NCBI GenBank assembly: GCA_002385815.1 | Contig: DGEE01000139.1 | Location: 17,313-49,219 of the forward strand | Direction of reading: 5' to 3' | Source: Hungateiclostridiaceae bacterium UBA3934 | GTDB lineage: Bacteria > Bacillota > Clostridia > Acetivibrionales > DTU013 | Length of the DNA: 31,907 nt | Shown: one piece after another, positions 1 through 8,158 of the stretch | Layout: each line of letters begins with the position of its first letter | How positions within the stretch are numbered: the stretch's first letter is position 1 | The notes under the pieces: model-generated | Databases searched by the model: none | Told to the model about the DNA's origin: nothing | What the model saw: only the letters and a program-made list of their open reading frames with translations | Made by a program: the position numbers and the translations under genes

Positions 1-606
1 TTGCGGATCATCGCTTTCATCCACCAATGGCATCGCAGCATCAAGGTTTCCTGAAAGCTGTGCCCTCGATGTGGCCTTGGCCGATATTATTCTTTTATTT
101 CTGTACGCGTCGGTATAAAGGTTGATCGGCTCGATGGGCTTTTCAGTGTCAAATTCCCCGCTTCCGTCTGTTTTCAGAGCCTGCCAGCCATATACATTCA
201 GCCCGCTTCCCGTTACCAGGTTGCCAAGCTTGTCTATGCCGAAGTTGCCTGCCCTGGTGAACCTGAATGTATCAGTGGCACCGCCTTTGCAGATGAAGAA
301 GCCATCACCCTCTATCGACATGTCCGTTGGATTGTCAGTCCTCTGCAGACTCCCCCTCGTAGTAATGGTGTCCACAGCCCCTACCCCGAGTCCGAGACCT
401 ATCTGCATCGGATTGGTCCCACCCCTGCCTGTTGCCGCATCAGGAGCACTGGCACCTTTCAATGTCTGGCTGAATATTTCCTGAAACGTCACTCTTCCTG
501 ACTTAAAGCCTACAGTGTTGACATTCGCAACATTGTTGCCTATTACGTCCATCCTGGTCTGATGTGCCCTCAAACCTGACACACCAGAAAACATCGATCT
601 CATCAT
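1..606 (-). CDS. flgE: Flagellar hook protein FlgE, N-terminal part (3' end outside window)
   Basis: This is the subunit of the flagellar hook, exported through the flagellar type III apparatus and polymerised under the FlgD cap. The visible 202 residues start MMRSMFSGVSGLRAHQ and carry the N-terminal rod/hook/filament motif NNVANVNTVGFK, followed by SIEGDGFF, typical of FlgE/FlgG-type proteins. The reading frame stays open to the left edge, so the C-terminal part is outside the window. An AAGGAGG ribosome-binding site (620-626) precedes the ATG at 606; a second ATG follows directly at 603. FlgE is preferred over FlgF/FlgG because the gene follows fliK, flgD and the TIGR02530-type gene, the usual place of flgE. 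It is the last visible gene of the flgB-led operon. Confidence 0.9.
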   Translation of the reverse strand, partial: MMRSMFSGVSGLRAHQTRMDVIGNNVANVNTVGFKSGRVTFQEIFSQTLKGASAPDAATGRGGTNPMQIGLGLGVGAVDTITTRGSLQRTDNPTDMSIEGDGFFICKGGATDTFRFTRAGNFGIDKLGNLVTGSGLNVYGWQALKTDGSGEFDTEKPIEPINLYTDAYRNKRIISAKATSRAQLSGNLDAAMPLVDESDDPQ

Positions 607-743
607 AGTATTTTTTCGACCTCCTTCAGAATTGCATGTCCGCGACATCCCGGGACAATATGTCCTTTTTCGGTTTCAATATCTTGATTGTCACATCCCG
701 TCCGTCATTCGGGGATGTCCAGCCTCCCGAAAGGGTCCGGCTG

Positions 744-1160
744 TTATACGATTACTGCTCCGTCTATATTGGTGAATACGTTTTCCTTTAGTTCATTGCT
801 GTTTACTGCAGTTATCACTGTTTTGTTCCTGATGTTGACCACAAATGCCAGATCATCCATCAGTACGAGTGTATCCTTTACGCCCTTGGATTCAGCTTTT
901 GCTACTGCCTCCTTCATCTTGTCCCTCTGAGCAGGTGTCAGACTGATACTTCTGGACCGGAGCCTGTATTCCGCATGCCTGGAGAATTTGATCTCTCCGC
1001 CTTCTGACTGCTTCTGCTTCAGAATGCTGTCAAAAGAGACTGATGCCGTGTCCTGCCTGCTGTCAGTTCTGTCTTTCCGGCCTGACCGTATCGGTGCCAC
1101 GCTTCCCGTAAAAACGGGTCTGCTGATGCGGTTGCCTGTGTTGTCAATTACCATCATCAT
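744..1160 (-). CDS. TIGR02530-type flagellar operon protein
   Basis: This is a small protein of unknown molecular function that is conserved between flgD and flgE in many Bacillota flagellar operons. The C-terminal half matches that family by eye: FSRHAEYRLRSR, then a helix rich in Lys/Ala, then TLVLMDDLAFVVNIRNKTVITAV near the end. The N-terminal half (about 50 residues, basic and Ser-rich) looks variable. The open frame extends further upstream but overlaps flgD, so a start in the ATG triplet at 1160/1157/1154 is chosen; this overlaps the flgD stop by about 17 bases and suggests translational coupling. The upstream GGTGA is only a weak ribosome-binding site. The family is fairly sure, the start uncertain. 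The 137 bases between this gene and flgE hold no gene I can support. Confidence 0.72.
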   Translation of the reverse strand: MMMVIDNTGNRISRPVFTGSVAPIRSGRKDRTDSRQDTASVSFDSILKQKQSEGGEIKFSRHAEYRLRSRSISLTPAQRDKMKEAVAKAESKGVKDTLVLMDDLAFVVNIRNKTVITAVNSNELKENVFTNIDGAVIV

Positions 1161-2133
1161 CACCTGCCTGTTCACCATCTGACTTATCACCGCTCTCATC
1201 TGCTTCATCAGAACCGCTGACCTCCTCAGGCTGGTGTCCGCCTTCGGCCTCTTCCATGCTTTCTGTTGCTTTCCCGGTTTCACCCGGAATATCTTCATTC
1301 GGCTTCCTGATGCTGGTGATACTGTCCAGAGGTACATGGACTTCATTCAGTACTGCTTTTATCCCGCCTCTGCTGTCGAATTTCAGATCAGCTATGATTG
1401 CCGTCACGGGAACACGCCTTCCTGTAACGCTGTCCTTGATTATAATGTCTATATGCTCTCCGTTCTCATATGCAGCAGTCAGCTTGTTTCTTACATAGTC
1501 GACATCCGTGGTCTTTATTGCGGTGTTCAGACCAGCTATCTCAACGCTTACGCCATCCATTACCGCATAGTCCTCATAAATGCCTTTCTGCAGAGATCTT
1601 ACGGTGCCGCTGACCCTGATCATATCGCCGTCCAGCGGATTATAGACGATACCATTCACATGACAGCCTATGAGCCCGGTGAACTGAGTCAGGTTGCTTT
1701 GTGAGGAATAAGTCCCTTCGGCAACCTCGATTATGTCATCCACTGGTATCTCCCTGCCCCGGACAACTACATAATATTTACCGCCGGCATAGGTGACACT
1801 GGATACATCTCCGGTTACCTCCGTGAGTTCCTTCGACGTGGAATCGTATACGTTGGCAAGGATGCTTTTGCCTATAAGGCTGTAAGCCTTTGTTGCCGTA
1901 AAGCTGGTATTCAGGTTCTGCATCTGCTCCAACGCACTGAACTGTGCCATCTGCCCGATGAATTCCTTATCATCTGTCGGATTGAGCGGATCCTGATACC
2001 GAAGCTGCGTCACCAGGAGATTGAGAAAATCGTCCTTCCCCAGGTCGCCGGTTTTTCTGTCGCTGATCCTTGATTCATTTTCATTGATTATCTGCTCTAT
2101 TGTTTTCTGGTTACTTACTACACTTACACCCAT
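1144..2133 (-). CDS. flgD: Flagellar hook cap / hook assembly protein FlgD, with acidic tail
   Basis: FlgD forms the scaffold cap under which FlgE polymerises into the hook. The N-terminal signature is clear at residues 36-75: FLNLLVTQLRYQDPLNP, then FIGQMAQFSALEQM. A beta-rich region follows (about residues 90-200). The protein is 329 residues, longer than the usual FlgD of about 140-230. The surplus is a second beta-rich segment (about 200-275) and a strongly acidic, Glu/Asp/Ser/Gly-rich tail over the last 50 residues. A strong GGAGGTGA site lies directly before the ATG at 2133. It lies 11 bases downstream of fliK and overlaps the next gene. The FlgD identity is secure; the role of the tail is unknown. 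Confidence 0.92.
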   Translation of the reverse strand: MGVSVVSNQKTIEQIINENESRISDRKTGDLGKDDFLNLLVTQLRYQDPLNPTDDKEFIGQMAQFSALEQMQNLNTSFTATKAYSLIGKSILANVYDSTSKELTEVTGDVSSVTYAGGKYYVVVRGREIPVDDIIEVAEGTYSSQSNLTQFTGLIGCHVNGIVYNPLDGDMIRVSGTVRSLQKGIYEDYAVMDGVSVEIAGLNTAIKTTDVDYVRNKLTAAYENGEHIDIIIKDSVTGRRVPVTAIIADLKFDSRGGIKAVLNEVHVPLDSITSIRKPNEDIPGETGKATESMEEAEGGHQPEEVSGSDEADESGDKSDGEQAGDDDGN

Positions 2134-2144
2134 TTATTCACCTC

Positions 2145-3698
2145 CTATGCCGTAAGATTTATCGTACTGCCCTGCCACAGATAGGAATTGCCGGCTTCCG
2201 GATCCCCTGGGATCCCTGATGCATCCAGTATCCTGGCTGCTTCCAGTGCTGAAGTGCCTGCACGACGCACTCCCTGCATATTTCTATATTGCAGTTCGTT
2301 TTCTCGTGTCTGTGCCTCATCCTGTCTGACCGATACGCTCAGATCCTGAACGATGATCCCCTGCCTTTCCAGTGAATCCCTGAGCATTTGCATGTTTGAT
2401 TCCAGCAATCTTTGCACCTGTGAGTTCTCCGCTTCAAATTTCGCCATGACTATGCCGTTCTCAGTGACTACCTTGAGTGACAGCCGTCCAAGAGTCTCAG
2501 GCTTCAGTTCCATTACTATCTCTGATTTTTCTTGTGTCAGTGTGACAGCTGCCTTATCAGTTATCTGACTGATAATCTCCCTGGCTGTTGCAGTGAATCC
2601 AGCAGTTCTGTCAGTCATGATATGCGATACAGCGTCTGGGCTTTGTGTATCCTGCATTACAGCAATAAACCCGTGATTCTGTATGTCCTCGTCAATGACT
2701 GCAATATTATCCTGCTGCAATGCCGGCTTCTGACTGAAGTCAAAGTCTTTTCCTCCGCGTTCCTCTGCTGATTCCATATCCTCCTGTACATCCCGGGTCA
2801 TATCGCTGATGCCTGACATGCTGTCTTCGCTCAACATCCCTGTTTCCGGGCCTTCTGCTTCATTCGCTTCAAATGTGACGTTCTTAATGAGCTTTGCTTT
2901 CTCAAGAGCACCCAGTACCTCACTTCTGATCTCAGCTTCTGCAGTTTCCCTGTCAACTCCCGATTTTTCGGCGTATTCGTCCAGCTTATGAAGTATGGCT
3001 TCTCTGATTTTGTCATAGATCCCGGACAAGGAAGCAGGATCCTTCTGTACCTCATGGGTAACTCCTGTCGTGTCCTGAGTCAGCATGGCATTAATGATGC
3101 TGTTATCCTGGCCTGCGATCGAATGTGCTTGCTGCTGCATATCGGCAGATTCTCCCATAATCTGCATCAATTCAGTCAAGGCAGCCTGTTGTTCTGAGTC
3201 AAGGCCAAACAACTCCGTCAACCCGTTGACAATTCCGATCAAATCCTCATGAGCGTCCGTTGAGTGTGCTGATATGCCGTGTGCTGTCAACAGTTCCTGG
3301 AGCACCGACTTTTCAACTCCTGTCAGCTGTGCCAGTACTTCCAGCATGTCAGTCGGATCGGATCGCTTGTCTTTCACTGTATCCGGGCTATCCCCCTGAT
3401 ACTCGTCAACAGGCCTTTTTCTGGCACAATGATCTGATCCGGCAGGTCTTCGTGTTTTATTGGCGACAGATCTGAATGTGTCGTACATCCGCTTTCCCGC
3501 AGTTTTTTCCGAAGACACACCGCGTCTTGTCGGATCGGCGTCCGATCTTCTGTTTTTCCTGTACATGCTGTTTTCAAGTATCCTTCCGAATTCCACTGTC
3601 CTTCCGGTATGTTGCCGGAACTGCAGTTTCGGTGTCTTCAGAGCGGAAACACTCATGCCGGCCATGAGTTCTCCGGTCATCAGTTCGAGAAAATCCAA
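2145..3698 (-). CDS. fliK: Flagellar hook-length control protein FliK
   Basis: FliK measures hook length and switches export specificity from hook to filament substrates. The 517-residue protein has a long, low-complexity, poorly conserved N-terminal region. Its C-terminal Flg_hook domain (about residues 375-455) contains MELKPETLGRLSLKV, then GIVMAKFEAENSQVQRLL and LRDSLERQGI, the usual pattern of the family. The frame begins with TTG at 3698, five bases after a GGAGGTG ribosome-binding site, so the TTG is likely the real start; an in-frame ATG lies seven codons later without such a site. Position between the motE/ylxF-like gene and flgD matches the Bacillus fla/che operon. The variable N-terminus is normal for FliK. 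Confidence 0.88.
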   Translation of the reverse strand: MDFLELMTGELMAGMSVSALKTPKLQFRQHTGRTVEFGRILENSMYRKNRRSDADPTRRGVSSEKTAGKRMYDTFRSVANKTRRPAGSDHCARKRPVDEYQGDSPDTVKDKRSDPTDMLEVLAQLTGVEKSVLQELLTAHGISAHSTDAHEDLIGIVNGLTELFGLDSEQQAALTELMQIMGESADMQQQAHSIAGQDNSIINAMLTQDTTGVTHEVQKDPASLSGIYDKIREAILHKLDEYAEKSGVDRETAEAEIRSEVLGALEKAKLIKNVTFEANEAEGPETGMLSEDSMSGISDMTRDVQEDMESAEERGGKDFDFSQKPALQQDNIAVIDEDIQNHGFIAVMQDTQSPDAVSHIMTDRTAGFTATAREIISQITDKAAVTLTQEKSEIVMELKPETLGRLSLKVVTENGIVMAKFEAENSQVQRLLESNMQMLRDSLERQGIIVQDLSVSVRQDEAQTRENELQYRNMQGVRRAGTSALEAARILDASGIPGDPEAGNSYLWQGSTINLTA

Positions 3699-3728
3699 TT
3701 CTTCACCTCCCTTCAGAAAATTTCTATG

Positions 3729-4520
3729 CTATTCCCCTCTGTACAGCTCATTGAGCCTTTCCGTGACTCTGGCTGCAAAATCAGGGGACATAGATTCGAT
3801 TATTTTTGATGCATTCTTCCTGTTCATTGCCTGAAGGGTCTCAGCTATCATATCCAGCCTGGACGTGCCCATCTGCTCAAAAATTGCCGCTGCAGAAGCT
3901 TCATCCATCTCCGCATAGACCTGCGCAAATTTTTTCACATTCTCATCGATTTGCTGTTTCTCAACGACAGCCTGATAAATAGCCGAAGCATTGTCAGGGT
4001 CTATGGACTCAAAATACTCCCTGAATGCTTCCCTGTCGCCGTTAGCGATCATTTCCTCCACTGTTTTCTGAAGCTCCTCCAGTTGCCTCTCCTTTTCAGT
4101 AATGGCTTTCTCCCGTTCATCCAAATCCTGGAGCTTTTCCCTGGCATCTTCTGTCAGTTGGTCATAATCATCCTTATAAGCCTGCAGTCCTTCAGCTCTT
4201 GCGTTGGCCTGTACCAGCTGTTCTTTCAGCTTCTCGTTTTCATTTTTGTATTCGATATATTTCTCCCGTATTTCGCCCTGGGTCATGTATTTGGGATTCA
4301 ACGGATCAGGCGGCTCAGGCAGAGCCAGGTTCAGAAGCGGTATCGCTTTTACTTTGGAGTAATGCTTCTCGGCTGCACCGCCTATGTTGTTGTAGAAAAT
4401 AAAATAGAAAACGGCGACAAAAGCTGCGATTATGATGACTATATCCAAAATGATCATAAATATGGTAAAGGATTTGCTCCTCTTTTTTTTTCTTGTACTG
4501 TCATCCGGTTTAGCTGGCAT
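3729..4520 (-). CDS. MotE/YlxF-like flagellar operon membrane protein (MgtE-N-like domain)
   Basis: This is a single-pass membrane protein of the MotE/YlxF type, found between fliJ and fliK in Bacillota. In proteobacteria the related MotE chaperones the stator protein MotC; the exact role here is inferred only. The 263 residues show a basic N-terminus (KKKRSK), one transmembrane helix (about residues 19-43), a Pro-rich linker (LPEPPDPLNP), a long Glu/Lys/Gln coiled coil (about 80-160) and a C-terminal helical domain resembling the MgtE intracellular N domain. That domain contains YAEMDEASAAAIFEQM and MNRKNASKIIESMSPDFAARV. A GGGAGA site precedes the ATG at 4520. The stop of fliJ lies five bases upstream, so the two are probably cotranslated. 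Confident as to family, not as to function. Confidence 0.82.
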   Translation of the reverse strand: MPAKPDDSTRKKKRSKSFTIFMIILDIVIIIAAFVAVFYFIFYNNIGGAAEKHYSKVKAIPLLNLALPEPPDPLNPKYMTQGEIREKYIEYKNENEKLKEQLVQANARAEGLQAYKDDYDQLTEDAREKLQDLDEREKAITEKERQLEELQKTVEEMIANGDREAFREYFESIDPDNASAIYQAVVEKQQIDENVKKFAQVYAEMDEASAAAIFEQMGTSRLDMIAETLQAMNRKNASKIIESMSPDFAARVTERLNELYRGE

Positions 4521-4525
4521 AATGG

Positions 4526-4975
4526 TTAATCTCCCGCACTGCTCTCATTGTAATTGTAGCTGACGATTTCATCATTTGTTTTCTGTTCGAGCTTTTTCTG
4601 TTCCAGGAGAAACTCCTCGTAATGCCTTTCCTTTAGCTTTTCGAGTATCTTCCTGTCTTTTACAGCCTTTACAAGCTCTTCTCTTACTTTATCGACATAT
4701 TGTGCGGCATTGTTAACATTATCTTTTTGAGACTTGATCCTGGAATTGAGTAATGATAGGTATTCGTTGTATTCTATCAATTCGTGGACAGTAGTCTTTC
4801 TTGTCTTTTCATTGAATTCCCTGACAGTAGCATCCAGCGTGTTTTCAAGTTCGGAAAGCCTGCGCTTTTCCTGTTCCAGCCGCTGTATGGCAATACCCAA
4901 TTCGTTTTTTATATTATCTTCTTTCTGCTTCCTGAGATTCAGGACCGACTGAAGCTTGAATATGAACTTTGCCAT
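4526..4975 (-). CDS. fliJ: Flagellar export chaperone FliJ
   Basis: FliJ is the coiled-coil stalk of the flagellar export ATPase complex, analogous to the gamma subunit of F-type ATPases, and escorts export chaperones. The 149-residue protein is almost wholly alpha-helical and charged. It begins MAKFIFKLQSVLNLRKQKED, the typical FliJ opening, and continues in heptad-like Glu/Lys/Leu repeats to the end. An AGGAG site sits seven bases before the ATG at 4975. It lies 40 bases downstream of fliI and 5 bases upstream of the motE/ylxF-like gene, the standard order fliH-fliI-fliJ. Short coiled coils are weak evidence alone, but the N-terminus and position make the call firm. Confidence 0.9.
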   Translation of the reverse strand: MAKFIFKLQSVLNLRKQKEDNIKNELGIAIQRLEQEKRRLSELENTLDATVREFNEKTRKTTVHELIEYNEYLSLLNSRIKSQKDNVNNAAQYVDKVREELVKAVKDRKILEKLKERHYEEFLLEQKKLEQKTNDEIVSYNYNESSAGD

Positions 4976-5015
4976 TGCACGCTCCTGCAGGATGTTTTTG
5001 GGGTGAGTTCATTTA

Positions 5016-6326
5016 CTATTGAATGATCCCATAAAGCAGATCCAATACTTTATCATAATCATAGCGTTCCTCTGTAGACTGCTGAACAAATCCTAGTATC
5101 TTGTCTATCAGGCTTATGGCATAATCGATCCTCTCATTGCTCCCGCTGACATATGCGCCGATATTTATCAGGTCTTCCGCATCTCTGTAAACAGCAAGAG
5201 CTTTCTTTACTTCTGCGGCGGCTGTCTTATGATCGTCTGTTATTATGTCCGGCATGACGCGGCTCACACTGGCAAGTACATCGATAGCCGGATACTGGTT
5301 CCTGTTTGCCAGCGACCGTGACAGCACTATATGTCCGTCAAGTATGCTTCTTGCCGTATCTGTCACCGGTTCAGTCAGATCATCCCCGTCCACAAGGACT
5401 GTATAAAGTCCTGTAATCGACCCTTTTCCCGAATTTCCGGCTCTTTCAAGAAGTCTGGGCATAATCCCGAATACAGACGGAGTATAACCTCTTGACACGG
5501 GAGGCTCTCCTGTGGCAAGGCCTATTTCCCTCTGCGCCATTGCAAAGCGTGTAAGTGAGTCCATCATCAGGAGCACATCCCTGCCCTGATCCCTGAAGTA
5601 TTCAGCAATGGCAGTTGCAATGAAGGCACCCTTCAGCCTGACCAGGGCAGGCTGGTCAGACGTGGCGACAACAACGACAGAACGGGACAGACCTTCTTCA
5701 CCCAGATCCTTCTCTATGAACTCCCTTACCTCCCTGCCCCGCTCTCCTATAAGAGCAATAACATTCACATCAGCTTTGGTATTTCTTGCTATCATGCCCA
5801 TGAGAGTGCTCTTGCCCACTCCGCTGCCTGCAAAAATGCCAACACGCTGGCCTTTCCCGACTGTCAGAAGACCATCTATGGCTTTGATCCCCAACGGCAG
5901 GGGATCAGTTATCCTTTTTCGGTTCAGAGGATGGGGCGGGTCATTGTCCACCGGATAATACCTTTCAGGTCTGAAAGGACCTTTATCGTCTATAGGATAA
6001 CCGAGCCCGTCCAGTACACGGCCTGTCAGATCCTTTCCGACCCCTGCCCTCAGAGTTGTATCTGAAGCGACCACAAGATTACCTGGGCCTACCCCGGACA
6101 TCTCTCCCAGAGGCATCAGCAGCACTTTGTTGTCCCTGAATCCGACCACTTCTGTCCGTATTGTTTTTTTTCCTCTTGAAGCATACAGACTGCAAAGTCT
6201 CCCGATATCGACCTCCGGCCCGTCTGACTCGATGGTCAGCCCCACGACTTTGGATACTCTGCCGAAGTACTTAACAAAATTTGATCTATCCAATATATCA
6301 TGATATTTTTGAAGGTTTATCTGCAC
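5016..6326 (-). CDS. fliI: Flagellum-specific export ATPase FliI
   Basis: FliI hydrolyses ATP to help feed substrates into the flagellar type III export gate at the cytoplasmic face of the basal body. It is homologous to the F1-ATPase beta subunit. The 436 residues show the N-terminal beta-barrel, Walker A GSGVGKST (residues 167-174), GERGREVREFIE, Walker B VLLMMDSLTRFA and the GEPPVSRGYTPSVF loop. Length is normal. The frame opens with GTG at 6326, eight bases after GGGAGGT, which supports this non-ATG start. It sits 20 bases after fliH. All catalytic motifs look intact. Confidence 0.97.
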   Translation of the reverse strand: MQINLQKYHDILDRSNFVKYFGRVSKVVGLTIESDGPEVDIGRLCSLYASRGKKTIRTEVVGFRDNKVLLMPLGEMSGVGPGNLVVASDTTLRAGVGKDLTGRVLDGLGYPIDDKGPFRPERYYPVDNDPPHPLNRKRITDPLPLGIKAIDGLLTVGKGQRVGIFAGSGVGKSTLMGMIARNTKADVNVIALIGERGREVREFIEKDLGEEGLSRSVVVVATSDQPALVRLKGAFIATAIAEYFRDQGRDVLLMMDSLTRFAMAQREIGLATGEPPVSRGYTPSVFGIMPRLLERAGNSGKGSITGLYTVLVDGDDLTEPVTDTARSILDGHIVLSRSLANRNQYPAIDVLASVSRVMPDIITDDHKTAAAEVKKALAVYRDAEDLINIGAYVSGSNERIDYAISLIDKILGFVQQSTEERYDYDKVLDLLYGIIQ

Positions 6327-6346
6327 TATGAGGGACCTCCCGGAAT

Positions 6347-7096
6347 CTATCTGCCTTCATATTCTTCCTTCAGTGCCTCTTCAATCTTTTCCAGGCGCGT
6401 TTCTGTTCCTGCATCGATGCTGCCCAACGGGGTTTCGATAATGCAGTCACCGGGTTTCATGGCACCGTCTGACCTGATCTCCAGATCGTCGGCATCGGCC
6501 CCTTCCGTAAGCTGTTCGATCCTGTCCAGATTTTCATTCAGGTAGTCATAGTCCTCCGGCGATACCCTGATGACAGCGCCTTTTTTCTCAGAACATTCCG
6601 CCAGCGCACTGCTCACCAGCTGAAGTATCACATCCCTGTTCGTTTTGAGTTCGCCGGCTACTGCCTTCTGCGCTATCCTGACGGCAAGCTCCAGTATGTC
6701 TGCCTCCATGCCGGCCAGTATTTTCTCATATTCTTCAGATGCACTCTGTTTTATCCTCTCTGCTTCCTCCAATAAGGATTTGTTCTGTAAAGCTGCTGCC
6801 TCCATTCCTTCGGCATAGCCTCTCTGCCATGCTTCCTCACCTATGGCTTTTGCTTCCTCTTCTGCTTTTGCTCTTGCCTGCTCCATCAGGTTTTTGGCTT
6901 CAGCCTCTGCCTCAGCGATAATGTCCCGGGATTTTTTCTCTGCTCTTTTCAACAGTTCCTCAGGGCTCAATTCGGAGGGGTCTTCCTGGTCATTGCTGTC
7001 TTCTGCATCGGTAAACTTTATCAGGCTGTCTGGTAATTTGACCTGGTAAGGCCTGCCGTATGTTATCTGGTTGTTCTTGAACACCTTGTTATACAA
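6347..7096 (-). CDS. fliH: Flagellar assembly protein FliH
   Basis: FliH binds and regulates the FliI ATPase and anchors it to the export gate and C-ring. The 249-residue protein shows the FliH pattern. A variable, acidic N-terminus is followed by a long Ala/Glu-rich helix with small-residue repeats (about residues 50-130). The C-terminal globular part contains ILELAVRIAQKAVAGEL, then VRVSPEDYDYL-like and GDCIIETPLGSIDAG segments, as in V/F-ATPase E/delta-like subunits. The frame begins with TTG at 7096, within the end of fliG (8-base overlap), about seven bases after GGAGGAGA. The overlap predicts translational coupling with fliG. Confidence 0.9.
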   Translation of the reverse strand: MYNKVFKNNQITYGRPYQVKLPDSLIKFTDAEDSNDQEDPSELSPEELLKRAEKKSRDIIAEAEAEAKNLMEQARAKAEEEAKAIGEEAWQRGYAEGMEAAALQNKSLLEEAERIKQSASEEYEKILAGMEADILELAVRIAQKAVAGELKTNRDVILQLVSSALAECSEKKGAVIRVSPEDYDYLNENLDRIEQLTEGADADDLEIRSDGAMKPGDCIIETPLGSIDAGTETRLEKIEEALKEEYEGR

Positions 7097-8111
7097 TTAT
7101 TTCATCTCCTCCACCCCTGGAAATGATGATTTCGCCCGCATCTTCCAGCTTCCTGATGATATTCACGATCTTCTGCTGGGCTTCCTCAACATCCTTGAGT
7201 CTGACAGGTCCCATATACTCAATATCTTCTCTGATCATCTCAGCAAGCCTCTTTGACATATTCGAATAGATGACTTTCTGGACTTCCTCTGTAGCACCTT
7301 TCAGTGCCACCGCCAGCAGGTTGTTGTCCACCTCTCTCAGGAACCTCTGTATCGAACGGTTGTCCAGTGAAAGAATGTCCTCGAACACGAACATTCTCTT
7401 TCTTATCTCTTCTGCCAGATCGGTGTCTTCGATCTCCAGTGTTTCCATGATGTACTTCTCTGTTCCTCTGTCGACTGTATTGAGGATATTGACGATGGCC
7501 TGCACGCCTCCGGCGGCAGTGAAATCCTCCGTCACCAGCGACGAGAGGTTCTTTTCCAGTATTCTCTCGACTTCTTTTATTATTTCAGGCGAAGTCCTGT
7601 CCATGATAGCGATACGCCTTGCAACATCTGCCTGCTTGTCCTGCGGCAGAGCAGCAAGTACCACAGCTGCCTGCTGCGGTTTCAGATAGGCAAGTATCAG
7701 TGCTATCGTCTGTGGATGCTCTTTCTGTATAAAGTTCAGCAGCTGCGCCGGATCGGCCTTTCTGACGAATTCAAAGGGTCTCACCTGCAGCGAGACAGTG
7801 AGCTTGTTTATCACATCGAGAGCTTTCTGAGTCCCCAGTGCTTTTTCCAATATTTCCTTTGCGTAGCTGATACCGCCCTCAGCAATGTATTCCTGGGCAA
7901 GACATATCTGATAGAACTCCTCGAGTACCTTTTCCTTTTCTTCGGGAGTCACAGTCCTGATATTGGCTATCTCAAGAGTCAGCTGTTCGATTTCTTCTTC
8001 TTTCAGATGCTTGAATATCTCGGCGGATCTTTCAGGTCCAAGTGAAATAAGAAGCATCGCCGCTTTCTCCCGGCCAGTTCTTTCAGTTTTTATCCCGGAT
8101 ATTCTCGCCAT
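7089..8111 (-). CDS. fliG: Flagellar motor switch protein FliG
   Basis: FliG is the rotor protein that couples the stator to the switch and binds the MS ring (FliF). The 340 residues show the three expected regions: an N-terminal FliF-binding domain (MLLISLGPERSAEIFKHL), a middle domain with the signature EHPQTIALILAYL (EHPQ at residues 131-134), and the C-terminal torque domain. The latter contains FVFEDILSLDNRSIQRFLREV, bearing charged residues typical of stator contact. A GAGGAG site lies eight bases before the ATG at 8111. Its 3' end overlaps fliH by eight bases. Complete and of normal length. Confidence 0.97.
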   Translation of the reverse strand: MARISGIKTERTGREKAAMLLISLGPERSAEIFKHLKEEEIEQLTLEIANIRTVTPEEKEKVLEEFYQICLAQEYIAEGGISYAKEILEKALGTQKALDVINKLTVSLQVRPFEFVRKADPAQLLNFIQKEHPQTIALILAYLKPQQAAVVLAALPQDKQADVARRIAIMDRTSPEIIKEVERILEKNLSSLVTEDFTAAGGVQAIVNILNTVDRGTEKYIMETLEIEDTDLAEEIRKRMFVFEDILSLDNRSIQRFLREVDNNLLAVALKGATEEVQKVIYSNMSKRLAEMIREDIEYMGPVRLKDVEEAQQKIVNIIRKLEDAGEIIISRGGGDEIIV

Positions 8112-8158
8112 ACAGACAACTCCTCAGTCACCATCACATGTCATTTTAACCGCCATCA

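Noticed and set aside
607..743. Possible 22-codon gene starting with GTG between the TIGR02530-type gene and flgE
   Set aside because: Very short, no well-spaced ribosome-binding site and no recognisable similarity.
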